From NCBI RefSeq assembly GCF_017255185.1, contig NZ_JAFKCZ010000005.1, positions 1-64,000 on the forward strand: a stretch of DNA of 64,000 nucleotides, read 5' to 3'. A model generated the notes under the pieces. That model was not told the DNA's origin. It made no database searches and saw nothing but the letters and a program-made list of their open reading frames with translations. This document shows, in pieces, positions 46,883-56,806 of the stretch. Every line of letters starts with the position of its first letter. Position 1 is the stretch's first letter. A program made the position numbers and the translations under genes. The DNA comes from Parahaliea mediterranea (lineage in GTDB: Bacteria > Pseudomonadota > Gammaproteobacteria > Pseudomonadales > Halieaceae).

Positions 46883-48696
46883 CTAGAAGACGGTGGCCCC
46901 AGCCTCCGCCCCGCTCACCGCGCGGCGCATAAAGGCGAACAGCTCGCGGCCGGTGCCGTAGTCGCTGTGGTGCCCCGGGCGCGGGGACAGTGAGCGCTCG
47001 CGCCACTCGTCGGCGGGCACCAGCGCGTCCAGCGCGCCGCTGTCGGCATCCAGGCGAATCACGTCGCCGTCGCGGATTTTGGCGATGGGGCCATCCTCCA
47101 GGGCCTCGGGGCTGAGGTGAATGGCCGCCGGCACCTTGCCGGACGCCCCGGACATGCGCCCGTCGGTCACCAGGGCCACCTGGTGGCCGCGGTCCTGCAA
47201 TACGCCCAGGTAGGGGGTGAGCTTGTGCAGCTCCGGCATGCCGTTGGCGCGGGGCCCCTGGAAGCGCACCACCGCCACCACGTCGCAATCCAGCTCGCCG
47301 GCCTCGAAGGCGGCGCGCAGTTCCTCCTGCTCGCTGAACACCCGCGCCGGGGCCTCCACCACGCGGTGCTCGGCGGCCACCGCCGATACCTTGATCACGC
47401 TGCGCCCCAGATTGCCCTCCAGCAGGCGCAGGCCGCCCTCGGCGGCGAACGGCGCGTCGGCGGGGCGCAGTACCTCGGTATCCGCGCTTGCCGAAGCCCC
47501 CTCCACATGGGACAGCCGGCCCTGGGCCAGTCGCGCCTCGCGGGTGTAGTGGCGCAGGCCCTCGCCCCAGACCGTGGTCACGTCCTCGTGCAACAGGCCG
47601 TTGTCCAGCAGGGTGCGAATGGCGAAGGCGGTGCCGCCGGCGGCGTGGAAGTGGTTCACGTCGGCGCTGCCGTTGGGGTAGACCCGGGCGATCAGCGGGG
47701 TGATGGCGGAGAGCTCGCTGAAGTCCTGCCAGTCGACGATGATGCCGGCGGTCCGTGCCACGGCAATCCAGTGAATGGCGTGGTTGGTGGAACCCCCGGT
47801 GGCCAGCAGGGCGACGATGGCGTTGACGATGCATTTCTCGTCCACCACCTTGGCCATCGGCGTATACGCGTTGCCCAGGGCGGTGATCTTGCACAGCCGC
47901 TCCGCGGCGGCCACCGTCAACTGCTCGCGCAGGGCGGTGCCGGGGTTTTCGAAGGCCGCCCCCGGTACGTGCAGGCCCATTACCTCCATCAGCATCTGGT
48001 TGCTGTTGGCGGTGCCGTAGAAGGTGCAGGTGCCCTCGCCGTGGTAGGCCTGCGATTCGGCCTCCAGCAATTCTTCGCGGCCCACCTTGCCCTCGGCGTA
48101 GAGCTGGCGCACGGCCGCCTTCTCCTTGTTGGACAGCCCCGAGGTCATGGGGCCGGCGGGTGCAAAGATCACCGGCAGGTGGCCGAAGCTCAGGGCGCCG
48201 ATCAGCAGCCCCGGCACGATCTTGTCACAGACCCCGAGGCACAGGGCGCCGTCGAACATATTGTGCGACAGGGCGATGGCGGTGGCGCCGGCGATAATAT
48301 CGCGGCTGAACAGGCTCAATTCCATGCCCGCGGTGCCCTGGGTCACGCCGTCACACATCGCCGGTACGCCGCCGGCGACCTGGGCGGTACAGCCCACCGC
48401 GTGGGCGGCGCGCTTGATCAGGTCCGGGAATTCACCCAGGGGCTGGTGGGCCGAGAGCATGTCGTTGTAGGCGTTGACGATGCCGATATTGGCCGCCTCG
48501 GTGAGTTTCAGGCTCTGTTTGTCCTGTTCGCCGCAGGCGGCGAAGCCGTGGGCGAGGTTGCTGCAGGACAGGCCGCCGCGCAGGGGACCGTCGCCGCGCA
48601 TTTCGTCCATGCGCTGCAGGTAGGCCTGCCGCGAATTGGCGCTGCGCTCGATAATGCGCCGGGTAATCGTGTCGAGTTGCTTGTTCATTACGGTCG

Positions 48697-48700
<4 letters not shown>
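46883..48700 (-). CDS. edd: phosphogluconate dehydratase (Entner-Doudoroff)
   Basis: A 605-residue IlvD/Edd-family enzyme. It contains '[18 protein letters not shown]', '[18 protein letters not shown]', '[20 protein letters not shown]' and '[10 protein letters not shown]', the iron-sulfur and substrate regions of 6-phosphogluconate dehydratase. Full length of the family (about 600). It converts 6-phosphogluconate to KDPG. Its start was placed at ATG 48700, which overlaps the pgl stop (ATGA). The next step, KDPG aldolase (eda), is not in the window. Confidence 0.95.
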
Positions 48701-49402
<702 letters not shown>

Positions 49403-49410
<8 letters not shown>

Positions 49411-50857
49411 ACCAGTTCCTGTCGTCGCGCGCGGTGAGGGCGGTGGCGGCATTCGGGCCCATGGTGCCTGAATTATAGGGTTTCACCGGCATCCCGGTTT
49501 CCTCCCAGGCACCGATGATGGTGTCGATCCAGCGCCAGGCGGTCTCCACCTCGTCGCGGCGCATGAACAGGGTCTGGTCGCCGTTGACGGCGTCCAGCAG
49601 CAGGCGCTCGTAGGCGTCGTAGCTGTCGCCCTTGTGGTTGGAGTCGGCGGTCAGGTGCAGCTCCACCGGCTGCAGGCGCAGGTTGCGGGTCAGGCCGGGT
49701 TTCTTGTTCAGGGTGTGCAGGCTGATGGTCTCGTCCGGCTGCAGGCGGATCACCAGCTTGTTGGTCAGCTCGTTGGGGTCGTTGGCGAACAGCGAAAAGG
49801 GCTGTTTCTTGAATTCGATAACGATCTCCGAGTAGCGGCGGCTCAGGCGCTTGCCGGTGCGCAGGTAGAAGGGCACCCCGGCCCAGCGCCAGTTGTTGAT
49901 CAGCGCCTTGATGGCGACAAAGGTCTCGGTGCCCTCGGCGTCCCGGTATTCGGCCTCCTCCAGGAAGCCCTTCACCGCCTGCCCGCCCACGGCGCCGGCG
50001 TCGTAGCGGCCGCGCACGGTGCGCTCCTTGACGTTGCTGGCGGTGATCGGTTCCAGGCAGCGCAGTACCTTCATTTTCTCGTCGCGGATGTCGGCGGCGT
50101 CCAGGCTGGCCGGCGGTTCCATGGCCACGATGGACAGCACCTGCAGCAGGTGATTCTGCACCATGTCCCGCAGCGCCCCGGTCTTGGCGTAGTAGCCGCC
50201 GCGGCCCTCCACGCCGATCTCCTCGGCCACGGTGATCTGCACGTTGTCGACGAAGGTGTTCTTCCACACCGGGTGTAGCAGGGGGTTGCCGAAGCGCACC
50301 GCGAGCAGGTTCTGCACCGTTTCCTTGCCCAGGTAGTGGTCGATGCGGAAGGTGGCTTCCTCGGCGAACACCGCGGCCACCTCCTCGTTGATGGCGCGGC
50401 AGGAGGCGAGGTCGTGGCCCAGGGGTTTTTCCAGCACCACGCGGCTGTGCGTGTTGGCGGCGCCGGTATTCTTCAGCTGCGCGCAGATCGCGCCGTACAG
50501 GGAGGGCAGGGTGGCCAGGTAGAACAGGCGCACCGGCGCGTCGCCCGCGTCCAGCAGCTGCGCCAGTTGCCGGTAGTCGTTGTCATCGTCGGCCTCCACC
50601 TTGACGTAGTGGAGGGTGTCGCGGAAATGCTCCCAGATCGCGCCGTCCCACTGGTCCCGGGGCAGGAAGCGCTCCAGGTTGGCGTGGGCTTCGCTGCGAA
50701 AGCTGTCGGTGTCCAGCTCGCCGCGGCCGGTGGCGATGATGCGCCGCAGCCGGTCGGCGAGACCGTGGCGGTGCAACTGGTAGAGGGCGGGCAGTAGTTT
50801 GCGGGTAGAGAGGTCCCCGGTGCCACCAAAGATCACCAAATCGACCATCTGACTCAT
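49403..50857 (-). CDS. zwf: glucose-6-phosphate 1-dehydrogenase
   Basis: A 484-residue enzyme of standard length: N-terminal NADP loop '[19 protein letters not shown]', active-site '[15 protein letters not shown]', '[21 protein letters not shown]' (in parts), '[14 protein letters not shown]'. It oxidises glucose-6-phosphate as entry to the Entner-Doudoroff and pentose-phosphate routes. Start at 50857 has GAGG 10 nt upstream; the ATG at 50848 is an alternative. First gene of zwf-pgl-edd. Confidence 0.95.
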
Positions 50858-51035
50858 ACACGTCATTCCTCAACAGGGGGTGAGTAAAGGGCGTTGTGTG
50901 TCACTCCCGTTTGCGGGTGCATCCGGGTCGTCTGGCGGTGATTCGGTCCGCGGCATTCTGGTGTACCGCTGTAACGCGGGTCATCTTAGCAGAGATCGGC
51001 GGCACTTGGCGATTGCGCGGCCCTTGCCCGGCGCC
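50858..51035. promoter_or_regulatory. leader region of the zwf operon
   Basis: This 178-bp region between the end of the TMEM220-like gene and zwf (both minus strand) should hold the operon promoter. TAAGAT occurs on the minus strand near 50992, a possible -10, but no matching -35 was found. A HexR-type palindrome was looked for and not seen. Confidence 0.3.
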
Positions 51036-51398
51036 TCATCGCTGGCGGCGGTGTTGTCGAATCAGTAGAATGCCCGACCAGAACGCCACCAGTAACAGGC
51101 CACCGGTTTCGCGACCCCGCTCGACCGCCGCGGTGCGCATGTGCATCGAAGACACCAGGTCGCGCCACTGAACCTGGCCGACGACCTCCGGCAGCAGGAG
51201 CCCCGCCCAGGCCAGGCTGGCCACCAGCAATACGCCGGGCAGCCAGGGGAGGCGCGGTCCGGCAAATTGACTGACGCACATCGCGGCCGCGCAGAGGTAG
51301 GTCACGCCCCAGAGCAGGCCGTCCGGGTCGTTGTACTGGACACCCGCCGACAGCAGGAAAGCCAGTGTGAACAGGGCGTTACATAAAGAAAAAACCAT
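51036..51398 (-). CDS. TMEM220-family small membrane protein
   Basis: A 120-residue protein with about four hydrophobic helices and the family motif 'QYNDPDGLLWGVTYL' near the N-terminus, then conserved 'VSSMHMRTAAVERGRE..G'. This is the bacterial TMEM220 (PF15071) group; function unknown. The start at 51398 was used, giving the typical short N-terminus. It is divergent from the BtuB-like receptor, separated by 54 bp. Confidence 0.75.
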   Translation of the reverse strand: MVFSLCNALFTLAFLLSAGVQYNDPDGLLWGVTYLCAAAMCVSQFAGPRLPWLPGVLLVASLAWAGLLLPEVVGQVQWRDLVSSMHMRTAAVERGRETGGLLLVAFWSGILLIRQHRRQR

Positions 51399-51452
51399 GT
51401 GAATGGAATCCCAAGCCCAATGGGCCGCCGACAAGGAAGAAGCGAGTACATT

Positions 51453-53351
51453 ATGCCGAGCAAAGTCCTGTGGAACATCCCGCTGTCACTGGCAGTGATC
51501 TGCGCCGCGCCCGCGATGGCCGGGGAGGCGGCGGGACTGGAGACTACCCTGGTGACCGGGACCTACAGTCCACTGGCCGCGGAGCAGCTGGTTTCCTCGG
51601 TGTCGGTGCTGGACGCGGGTGAACTGGCGCAGCTCAACAAGCGCAACCTGGGGGATGTGCTGCGCACCGTGCCCGGCCTGCTGGTGGAGGAACAGGGGGG
51701 CCCCGGCGGACTCACCGTGGTTTCGGTGCGCGGCGGCGAGCCCAACTTCACCCAGGTGTTGCTCGACGGGGTGCCGCTGAACGACCCCACCAACTCCCGC
51801 GGCGGCAGCTATGACTTCGGCAATATCGACATCGCCGGTATCGAGCGCATCGAGGTGGTGCGCGGACCGCAGTCGGTGGTTTACGGCTCCGACGCCCTGG
51901 CCGGCGTGATCAACCTGATCAGTCGCGACCCGGGGCAGGCGGGAGCCCCGACCCTGCGGCTGGCCGCCGGCGAGCGCGGCTTCCGGGACTACCGCCTGTC
52001 GGCGGCGGGCGAGCTCGACACCCTGTCGGCGGCGGTGACGCTGGGCCGCCGCGAGAGCGGCGAGCAGGTCGCGGGCAGCACGCGCGACAACGACAGCGCC
52101 AACCTGCGCCTGGCCTGGACACCCGGCGAGCGGCACCGCGTCAGCGCCGGCTACCGCTACCTGGACGGCGAGCGCGGCGCCTACCCGGAGCAGAGCGGGG
52201 GGCCCCTGCTGGCCACCACCGATGCCCTGGATACCAGCGACTACACTGACGAGACCCTGTCCCTGGCCTGGGACGCGGACTGGGCCGGGCACTGGCACAG
52301 TCGCGTCGCCGCCAGCCGCTTCGAGCACGAAGAGTCCTTCGTCTCGCCGGGCGTCGCCCCCTACGCCGCGGTGCCGCCCAACGCCGCCGACACCGAGTTC
52401 CGGCGCGACCTGCTGAGCTGGGTGAACACGCTGGTCCCCGCGGCAGGTTACCGGCTCAATTTGGGCTTCGACTATCGCGACGAGGCCGGCGACAGCGCCG
52501 GCTACTTGGACTACGGCTTTGCGCTGCCGGTCAATTTCGAGCTCGACCGTCAGACCGCCGGCGCCTTCGTCGACCTGCACGCCACGCCCCTGGAGTCCCT
52601 GGTGTTGCAGGCCAGTGTGCGCCGCGATGAACCGGATGACTACGCGGGCGAGACCACGACGCGCCTGGGCCTGCGCTACCAGTTCCATGCCGGACTGGCC
52701 CTGCTCGCCAACTGGGGCGAGGCCTTCAAGCTGCCGAGTTTCTTTGCTCTCGGCCATCCCCTGGTGGGCAACCCCGGCCTGGAACCGGAAACCGGCGAAG
52801 GCTGGGATCTGGGGCTCCAGTGGCGCCCGTCGCCGGCGCTGGAGCTGGGTGTCACCGGCTTTTTCAATCGCTATCGCAACCTGGTGGATTTCGATCCCGA
52901 GGCCTTCGTCAACGTCAACCGGCGCGAAGTGGAGAGTCGCGGTAGCGAGTGGCAGTTGCACTGGACGCCCGCCGAAACCCTGTCGCTGCACGCGCAGGTG
53001 ACCCACACCGACCTGGAGGTGGTCGGCGAGGACGTCGAACTTCTGGGGCGCCCCGAGTGGAAAGCGGGAGCCTGGTTGGCCTGGCGGTTGCGGCCGCGCT
53101 GGCACAGCACCCTCGACTACCAGTGGACCGGCGAGGCCGCGGCGGCCTCCCTGCACAGCGGCGCGACCGTGGTGTCGGAGTTGCCGGACTACCACCGCCT
53201 GGACTGGAACCTGCGCTGGCAGGCCCGGGACAACCTGGGGTTGGAGCTGGGCGTGGACAATCTGCTGGACGAGGATTATCTGACCGGTGTCGGCTTCCCG
53301 GCCCCGGGCCGCACCCTGCGTGTGGCCGTGACCCTGGGGCTTGGAGTCTAG
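51453..53351 (+). CDS. TonB-dependent receptor, BtuB-like
   Basis: A 632-residue receptor with signal peptide (NIPLSLAVICAAPAMA), TonB-box region 'GLETTLVTGTYSP', plug motifs 'VVSVRGGEPNFTQVLLDGVP' and 'IEVVRGPQSVVYGSDALAGV', and a 22-strand barrel ending with Val rather than Phe. Length and the 'SVYGSDALAGVINL' style are BtuB-like, so cobalamin or a small siderophore is possible, but there is no B12 riboswitch upstream. The stop codon overlaps the stop of the convergent c-di-GMP gene within CTAG. Confidence 0.9.
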   Translation: MPSKVLWNIPLSLAVICAAPAMAGEAAGLETTLVTGTYSPLAAEQLVSSVSVLDAGELAQLNKRNLGDVLRTVPGLLVEEQGGPGGLTVVSVRGGEPNFTQVLLDGVPLNDPTNSRGGSYDFGNIDIAGIERIEVVRGPQSVVYGSDALAGVINLISRDPGQAGAPTLRLAAGERGFRDYRLSAAGELDTLSAAVTLGRRESGEQVAGSTRDNDSANLRLAWTPGERHRVSAGYRYLDGERGAYPEQSGGPLLATTDALDTSDYTDETLSLAWDADWAGHWHSRVAASRFEHEESFVSPGVAPYAAVPPNAADTEFRRDLLSWVNTLVPAAGYRLNLGFDYRDEAGDSAGYLDYGFALPVNFELDRQTAGAFVDLHATPLESLVLQASVRRDEPDDYAGETTTRLGLRYQFHAGLALLANWGEAFKLPSFFALGHPLVGNPGLEPETGEGWDLGLQWRPSPALELGVTGFFNRYRNLVDFDPEAFVNVNRREVESRGSEWQLHWTPAETLSLHAQVTHTDLEVVGEDVELLGRPEWKAGAWLAWRLRPRWHSTLDYQWTGEAAAASLHSGATVVSELPDYHRLDWNLRWQARDNLGLELGVDNLLDEDYLTGVGFPAPGRTLRVAVTLGLGV

Positions 53352-55465
53352 TCGGCGATATCGACCTCGGCGTCCGCGGTCGCGGTCGGCGATGGCGCGG
53401 CGGCGTGCAGGCCGAGGAGGTTTTCCAGATCGGCCACCCCCAGGGGCTTGCTGTACAGGTAGCCCTGGTACTGGTTGCCCTTCAGGTTGCGGATGAACTC
53501 GAGCTGTTCGTCGGTTTCGACACCCTCGGCCACCACCTCCAGGTTGAGCGATTGGGCCAGCATGAACATGGCTTTCACGATGGCCGCGTCCTGGAAGTCG
53601 GACGCCACGCCGGCGGTGAAGGAGCGGTCCACCTTGAGGCGGCTGATGGGAAAGCGCTTGAGTTGTGACAGGTTGGAGTAGCCGGTTCCGAAATCGTCGA
53701 TGGACAGGCTGATTCCCAGGCGGCTCAGGCGGTTCAGGATGCGCAGGGCGTTGTCGGGGTCGTGCATGATCGCGGTTTCGGTCAGCTCGAATTCGAGGTA
53801 GCCCGGCGGCAGCCCGGTTTCGTTCAGCACCTCTTCCACCACGGTCACGAAGTGCTTGTGGTTCAACTGGATGGCGGAGACGTTGACCGCGATCGGCAGT
53901 CGGGGCAGCCCGCGCGCGTGCCAGTCCTGCATCTGCCGGCAGGCGCTACTCAGCACCCATTCGCCAATCGGCAGGATGAGCCCGGTGTCCTCGGCGATGG
54001 AGATGATCTCCTCGGGCCTGATCGTACCGAGTTCCTCGTCTTCCCAGCGCAACAGCGCCTCCAGTCCGGTCACTTCGCCGCTGATCACATCGACCTTCGG
54101 CTGGTAGGCGAGCGTCAGCCCGCCGTGTTCCATCGCCAGTCGCAGGCGCTGTTCCAGCAGGTTGCGTCGCGCGGCGACGGAACTCATGCCCCGCTCGTAG
54201 AACTGCAGGTTGTTCCGCCCCATGTCCTTGGCGTGGTACATGGCCGCGTCCGCGTGCACCATCAGGTCGTGGGGAGTGCTGCCGTCACCCGGATAGACGC
54301 TGATGCCGACACTGCAGGAGATGCGCACGATGTGGCCCTCGAGCTGGAAGGGCGTTCCCAGCGATTCGGTGACGCGCTTGGCCAGTGCCTCGCTCTCGGC
54401 GCGGGAGGTGCCCTCGGCGGTGACGATCATGAATTCGTCGCCGCCCACCCGCGAGATGGTGTCGCTGTCGCGGGTGGATGCCTTGAGCCGGGAAGCCACC
54501 AGCTTGAGCAGCAGATCGCCCACGTGGTGGCCCATCGAGTCGTTGACCGCCTTGAAGCGGTCCAGGTCGACGAACAGCACCGACAGGCTGCTGTCGTTGA
54601 GCTGCGCCCGCCGCAGCGCCTGTTCCAGCCGCTGCTCCATCAGCAGGCGGTTGGGCAGACGGGTCAGCGGATCGCGCGAGACCATGGATTTGAGCTCGCG
54701 GTTGGCGTGTTGCAGTGACTTCGCGAGGCGGGCGGTGCGGGAGGCCAGGTGGCTGTCGTACACCGCCATCAGCAGTGCCACCAGCATGACAGTGCTGGCA
54801 ATCAGTGCGATGGCGATCGACAGCTGCGTCGGGGACAGCGCCGATTCCGTCATGATCATCGCCGCGGGATCGTAGTTGGCCGCGGCCATGCCGGTGTAGT
54901 GCATGCCGGTAATGCCCACTGCCATGACCACCGCGGCCAGGAGCCGCAGGCGGAAGCGGGGGCGGCGTTCGGCGGCGGTGGGGTTGAGGTGAAACGCGAG
55001 CCACAGGGCGGCGGTGGACGCCAGCACCGCAATGCCGACGGACAGTAAAAACAGCGAGGGTTTGTAGGTGATCGCCGAGTGGGTCAGCATCGCCTCCATG
55101 CCCAGATAGTGCATTAGGCAGACGCCGCCGCCCATCACGGCGCCGCCGGTGCCGAGGCGGGCTGCGGTGGCCCTGGGGCCGCAGGCCAGCAGCAGCGCCG
55201 CGCAGGAGGCGAAGACCGCGGCGACCATCGACACCAGGGTCATGGCGATGTCGTACTGCATGGCGCCGGCCATTTCCATGGCCAGCATGCCGATGAAATG
55301 CATCGACCAGATGCCGCAGCCCATGGCCAGCGCGCCCCCGCACAGCCAGACACCGCGCGCCCGGCCGGTGGTGGCGCGCAGGCGCCCGGCCAGATCCAGT
55401 GCCGTGAGTGAGGCCAATACCGCGACCGCGAAGGAGAGCGCGACCAGCCAGAAATCGTAGTTCAT
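53348..55465 (-). CDS. MHYT-GGDEF-EAL c-di-GMP regulator
   Basis: A 705-residue membrane protein. Residues 1-240 form an MHYT sensor with seven helices and the motifs MHFIGM, MHYLGM and MHYTGM, thought to bind a metal (copper) and sense O2/CO/NO-like gases. GGDEF domain (about 270-435) keeps 'VGGDEFMIV'. EAL domain (about 450-690) keeps 'GLEALLRW', 'ELTETAIM', 'IDDFGTGYSNL', 'KVDRSF' and 'VAEGVET', so both cyclase and phosphodiesterase sites look intact. ATG at 55465 starts the first helix. It is not operonic. Confidence 0.92.
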   Translation of the reverse strand: MNYDFWLVALSFAVAVLASLTALDLAGRLRATTGRARGVWLCGGALAMGCGIWSMHFIGMLAMEMAGAMQYDIAMTLVSMVAAVFASCAALLLACGPRATAARLGTGGAVMGGGVCLMHYLGMEAMLTHSAITYKPSLFLLSVGIAVLASTAALWLAFHLNPTAAERRPRFRLRLLAAVVMAVGITGMHYTGMAAANYDPAAMIMTESALSPTQLSIAIALIASTVMLVALLMAVYDSHLASRTARLAKSLQHANRELKSMVSRDPLTRLPNRLLMEQRLEQALRRAQLNDSSLSVLFVDLDRFKAVNDSMGHHVGDLLLKLVASRLKASTRDSDTISRVGGDEFMIVTAEGTSRAESEALAKRVTESLGTPFQLEGHIVRISCSVGISVYPGDGSTPHDLMVHADAAMYHAKDMGRNNLQFYERGMSSVAARRNLLEQRLRLAMEHGGLTLAYQPKVDVISGEVTGLEALLRWEDEELGTIRPEEIISIAEDTGLILPIGEWVLSSACRQMQDWHARGLPRLPIAVNVSAIQLNHKHFVTVVEEVLNETGLPPGYLEFELTETAIMHDPDNALRILNRLSRLGISLSIDDFGTGYSNLSQLKRFPISRLKVDRSFTAGVASDFQDAAIVKAMFMLAQSLNLEVVAEGVETDEQLEFIRNLKGNQYQGYLYSKPLGVADLENLLGLHAAAPSPTATADAEVDIAD

Positions 55466-55619
55466 AACGTTGTTGCCAGCTGTTGAGTGGGCCCGGACGA
55501 TCCGTGGCGGACTCGGGGTACACTGACCCCAATACGATATCGGCCGCGCCAGGCAGGGCTTTAGCAGGTTTCGGTGACCGCCGACGGCGCCGCGCCAGCG
55601 GTTCACGGGTGAGGGGAAC

Positions 55620-56696
55620 TCAGTCGAACGCGGCGCACTCCGGCAGTTGCCGGTACCAGTTCACGCCCTGTTCGTCGGCCGCGCAGGTGGCCTGGCGGCG
55701 ACGCAGCAGGCAGTTGAGGTGGGCCAGGGTTTCGCCGGTGGCCAGGCCGAAGTTGTGCCCTTCCAGTTTGCGGTTGAACAGGGCCGGGAAGCAGTCGACC
55801 ACCCGGCGCGGCTCGGCGAGGTACTCGTACAGCGCGGCGAGATCGCGGTTGTGGGACTCGATGATCTGGGTCAGCCGGGTGTGCAGGCCGAAGAAGGGCG
55901 CCTCGTGGGCCGGCAGCACCAGCAGGTCGTCCGGCAGGATGGCCCGAATCCGGTTGCTGGAGGCCAGCCACTCGGACAGTGGGTCGCTGTGGGGTTCGTT
56001 GGGAAAGACGCTGACGTTCGGCGTGATCCGCGGCAGTACCTGGTCGCCGGAGATCAGTATCTTGCGCGCCGGGCAGTAGAGGCAGGCGTGTTCGGGGGAG
56101 TGCCCGCTGCCCACGATCACCTGCCAGTAGTGGCCGCCGATGGTCAGGGTCTCGCGATCCACCAGCCGCCGGTAACTGTCGGGCAGGGCGGACACCGCCT
56201 TGCCGAAGTTGCCGAACATCTGCCGGTAGACGTCCAGCTGTTCCTCGGTGTAGCCGGCGGCGCGGTAGAAGCGCAGCGCGACTTCCGGCGCCGGGCGGCC
56301 GGTGTCGCTCAACAGCGCGCGGCACATCATGAACTCGCCCCGGGTCATCCACAGCTCGCTGTCGAAACGGTCCACCAGCCAGCCCGCGAGACCGACGTGG
56401 TCGGGGTGCATGTGGGTGCAGATCACCCGGGTCACCGGCTTGCCGCCCATGAACCCGCTGAACAATTGCTCCCAGATTTCCCGGCTGCGGGACAGGTCCA
56501 GGCAGGTGTCCACGACCGTCCAGCCGTCGCCGTCCTCCAGCAGCCACAGGTTGATGTGGTCCAGGGACATGGGCATGGGGAAGCGCGCCCAGTAAACGCC
56601 GGGAGCCACTTCCTCCGGTACACCGGGGGCCGGGTCCACGCGCCGGCCCCAGGGGTAGTTCAGGCCGCGGTAGGTTTCAGGGGAGTCGGGGAGCAT
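55620..56696 (-). CDS. MBL-fold metallohydrolase
   Basis: A 358-residue protein with a full metallo-beta-lactamase motif 'ICTHMHPDHVGLAGWL', a second ligand histidine in 'VGSGHSPEHACLYCP', 'LISGDQVLPRI' with the metal aspartate, and 'VLPAHEAPFF' with the last histidine. A C-terminal helical extension follows, as in glyoxalase-II-like/long MBL hydrolases that act on CoA thioesters or similar. Next to an acyl-CoA synthetase gene on the same strand, but the long palindrome between them suggests separate transcripts. Confidence 0.88.
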   Translation of the reverse strand: MLPDSPETYRGLNYPWGRRVDPAPGVPEEVAPGVYWARFPMPMSLDHINLWLLEDGDGWTVVDTCLDLSRSREIWEQLFSGFMGGKPVTRVICTHMHPDHVGLAGWLVDRFDSELWMTRGEFMMCRALLSDTGRPAPEVALRFYRAAGYTEEQLDVYRQMFGNFGKAVSALPDSYRRLVDRETLTIGGHYWQVIVGSGHSPEHACLYCPARKILISGDQVLPRITPNVSVFPNEPHSDPLSEWLASSNRIRAILPDDLLVLPAHEAPFFGLHTRLTQIIESHNRDLAALYEYLAEPRRVVDCFPALFNRKLEGHNFGLATGETLAHLNCLLRRRQATCAADEQGVNWYRQLPECAAFD

Positions 56697-56760
56697 GGTG
56701 GAAATCTGCTATTGCGAGTGAACCGACTATGGTCGGTGTTGGCGCTGGCGATGTCTAGTG

Positions 56761-56798
56761 CCCCGTCAAGGTGATATTGCCGTATCACCTTGACGGGG
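56761..56798. terminator. perfect 16-bp hairpin between acyl-CoA synthetase and MBL genes
   Basis: CCCCGTCAAGGTGATA and TATCACCTTGACGGGG form a perfect 16-bp stem with loop TTGCCG. It lies 8 bp beyond the stop of the acyl-CoA synthetase gene (minus strand). There is no T-tract, so it is either a strong terminator or a structural or protein-binding element. Confidence 0.65.
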
Positions 56799-56806
56799 TA
56801 CCAGTG

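Noticed and set aside
51399-51452. Cobalamin riboswitch before the BtuB-like receptor
   Set aside because: The divergent intergenic gap is only 54 bp, too short for a B12 riboswitch, and no B12-box-like sequence is present.
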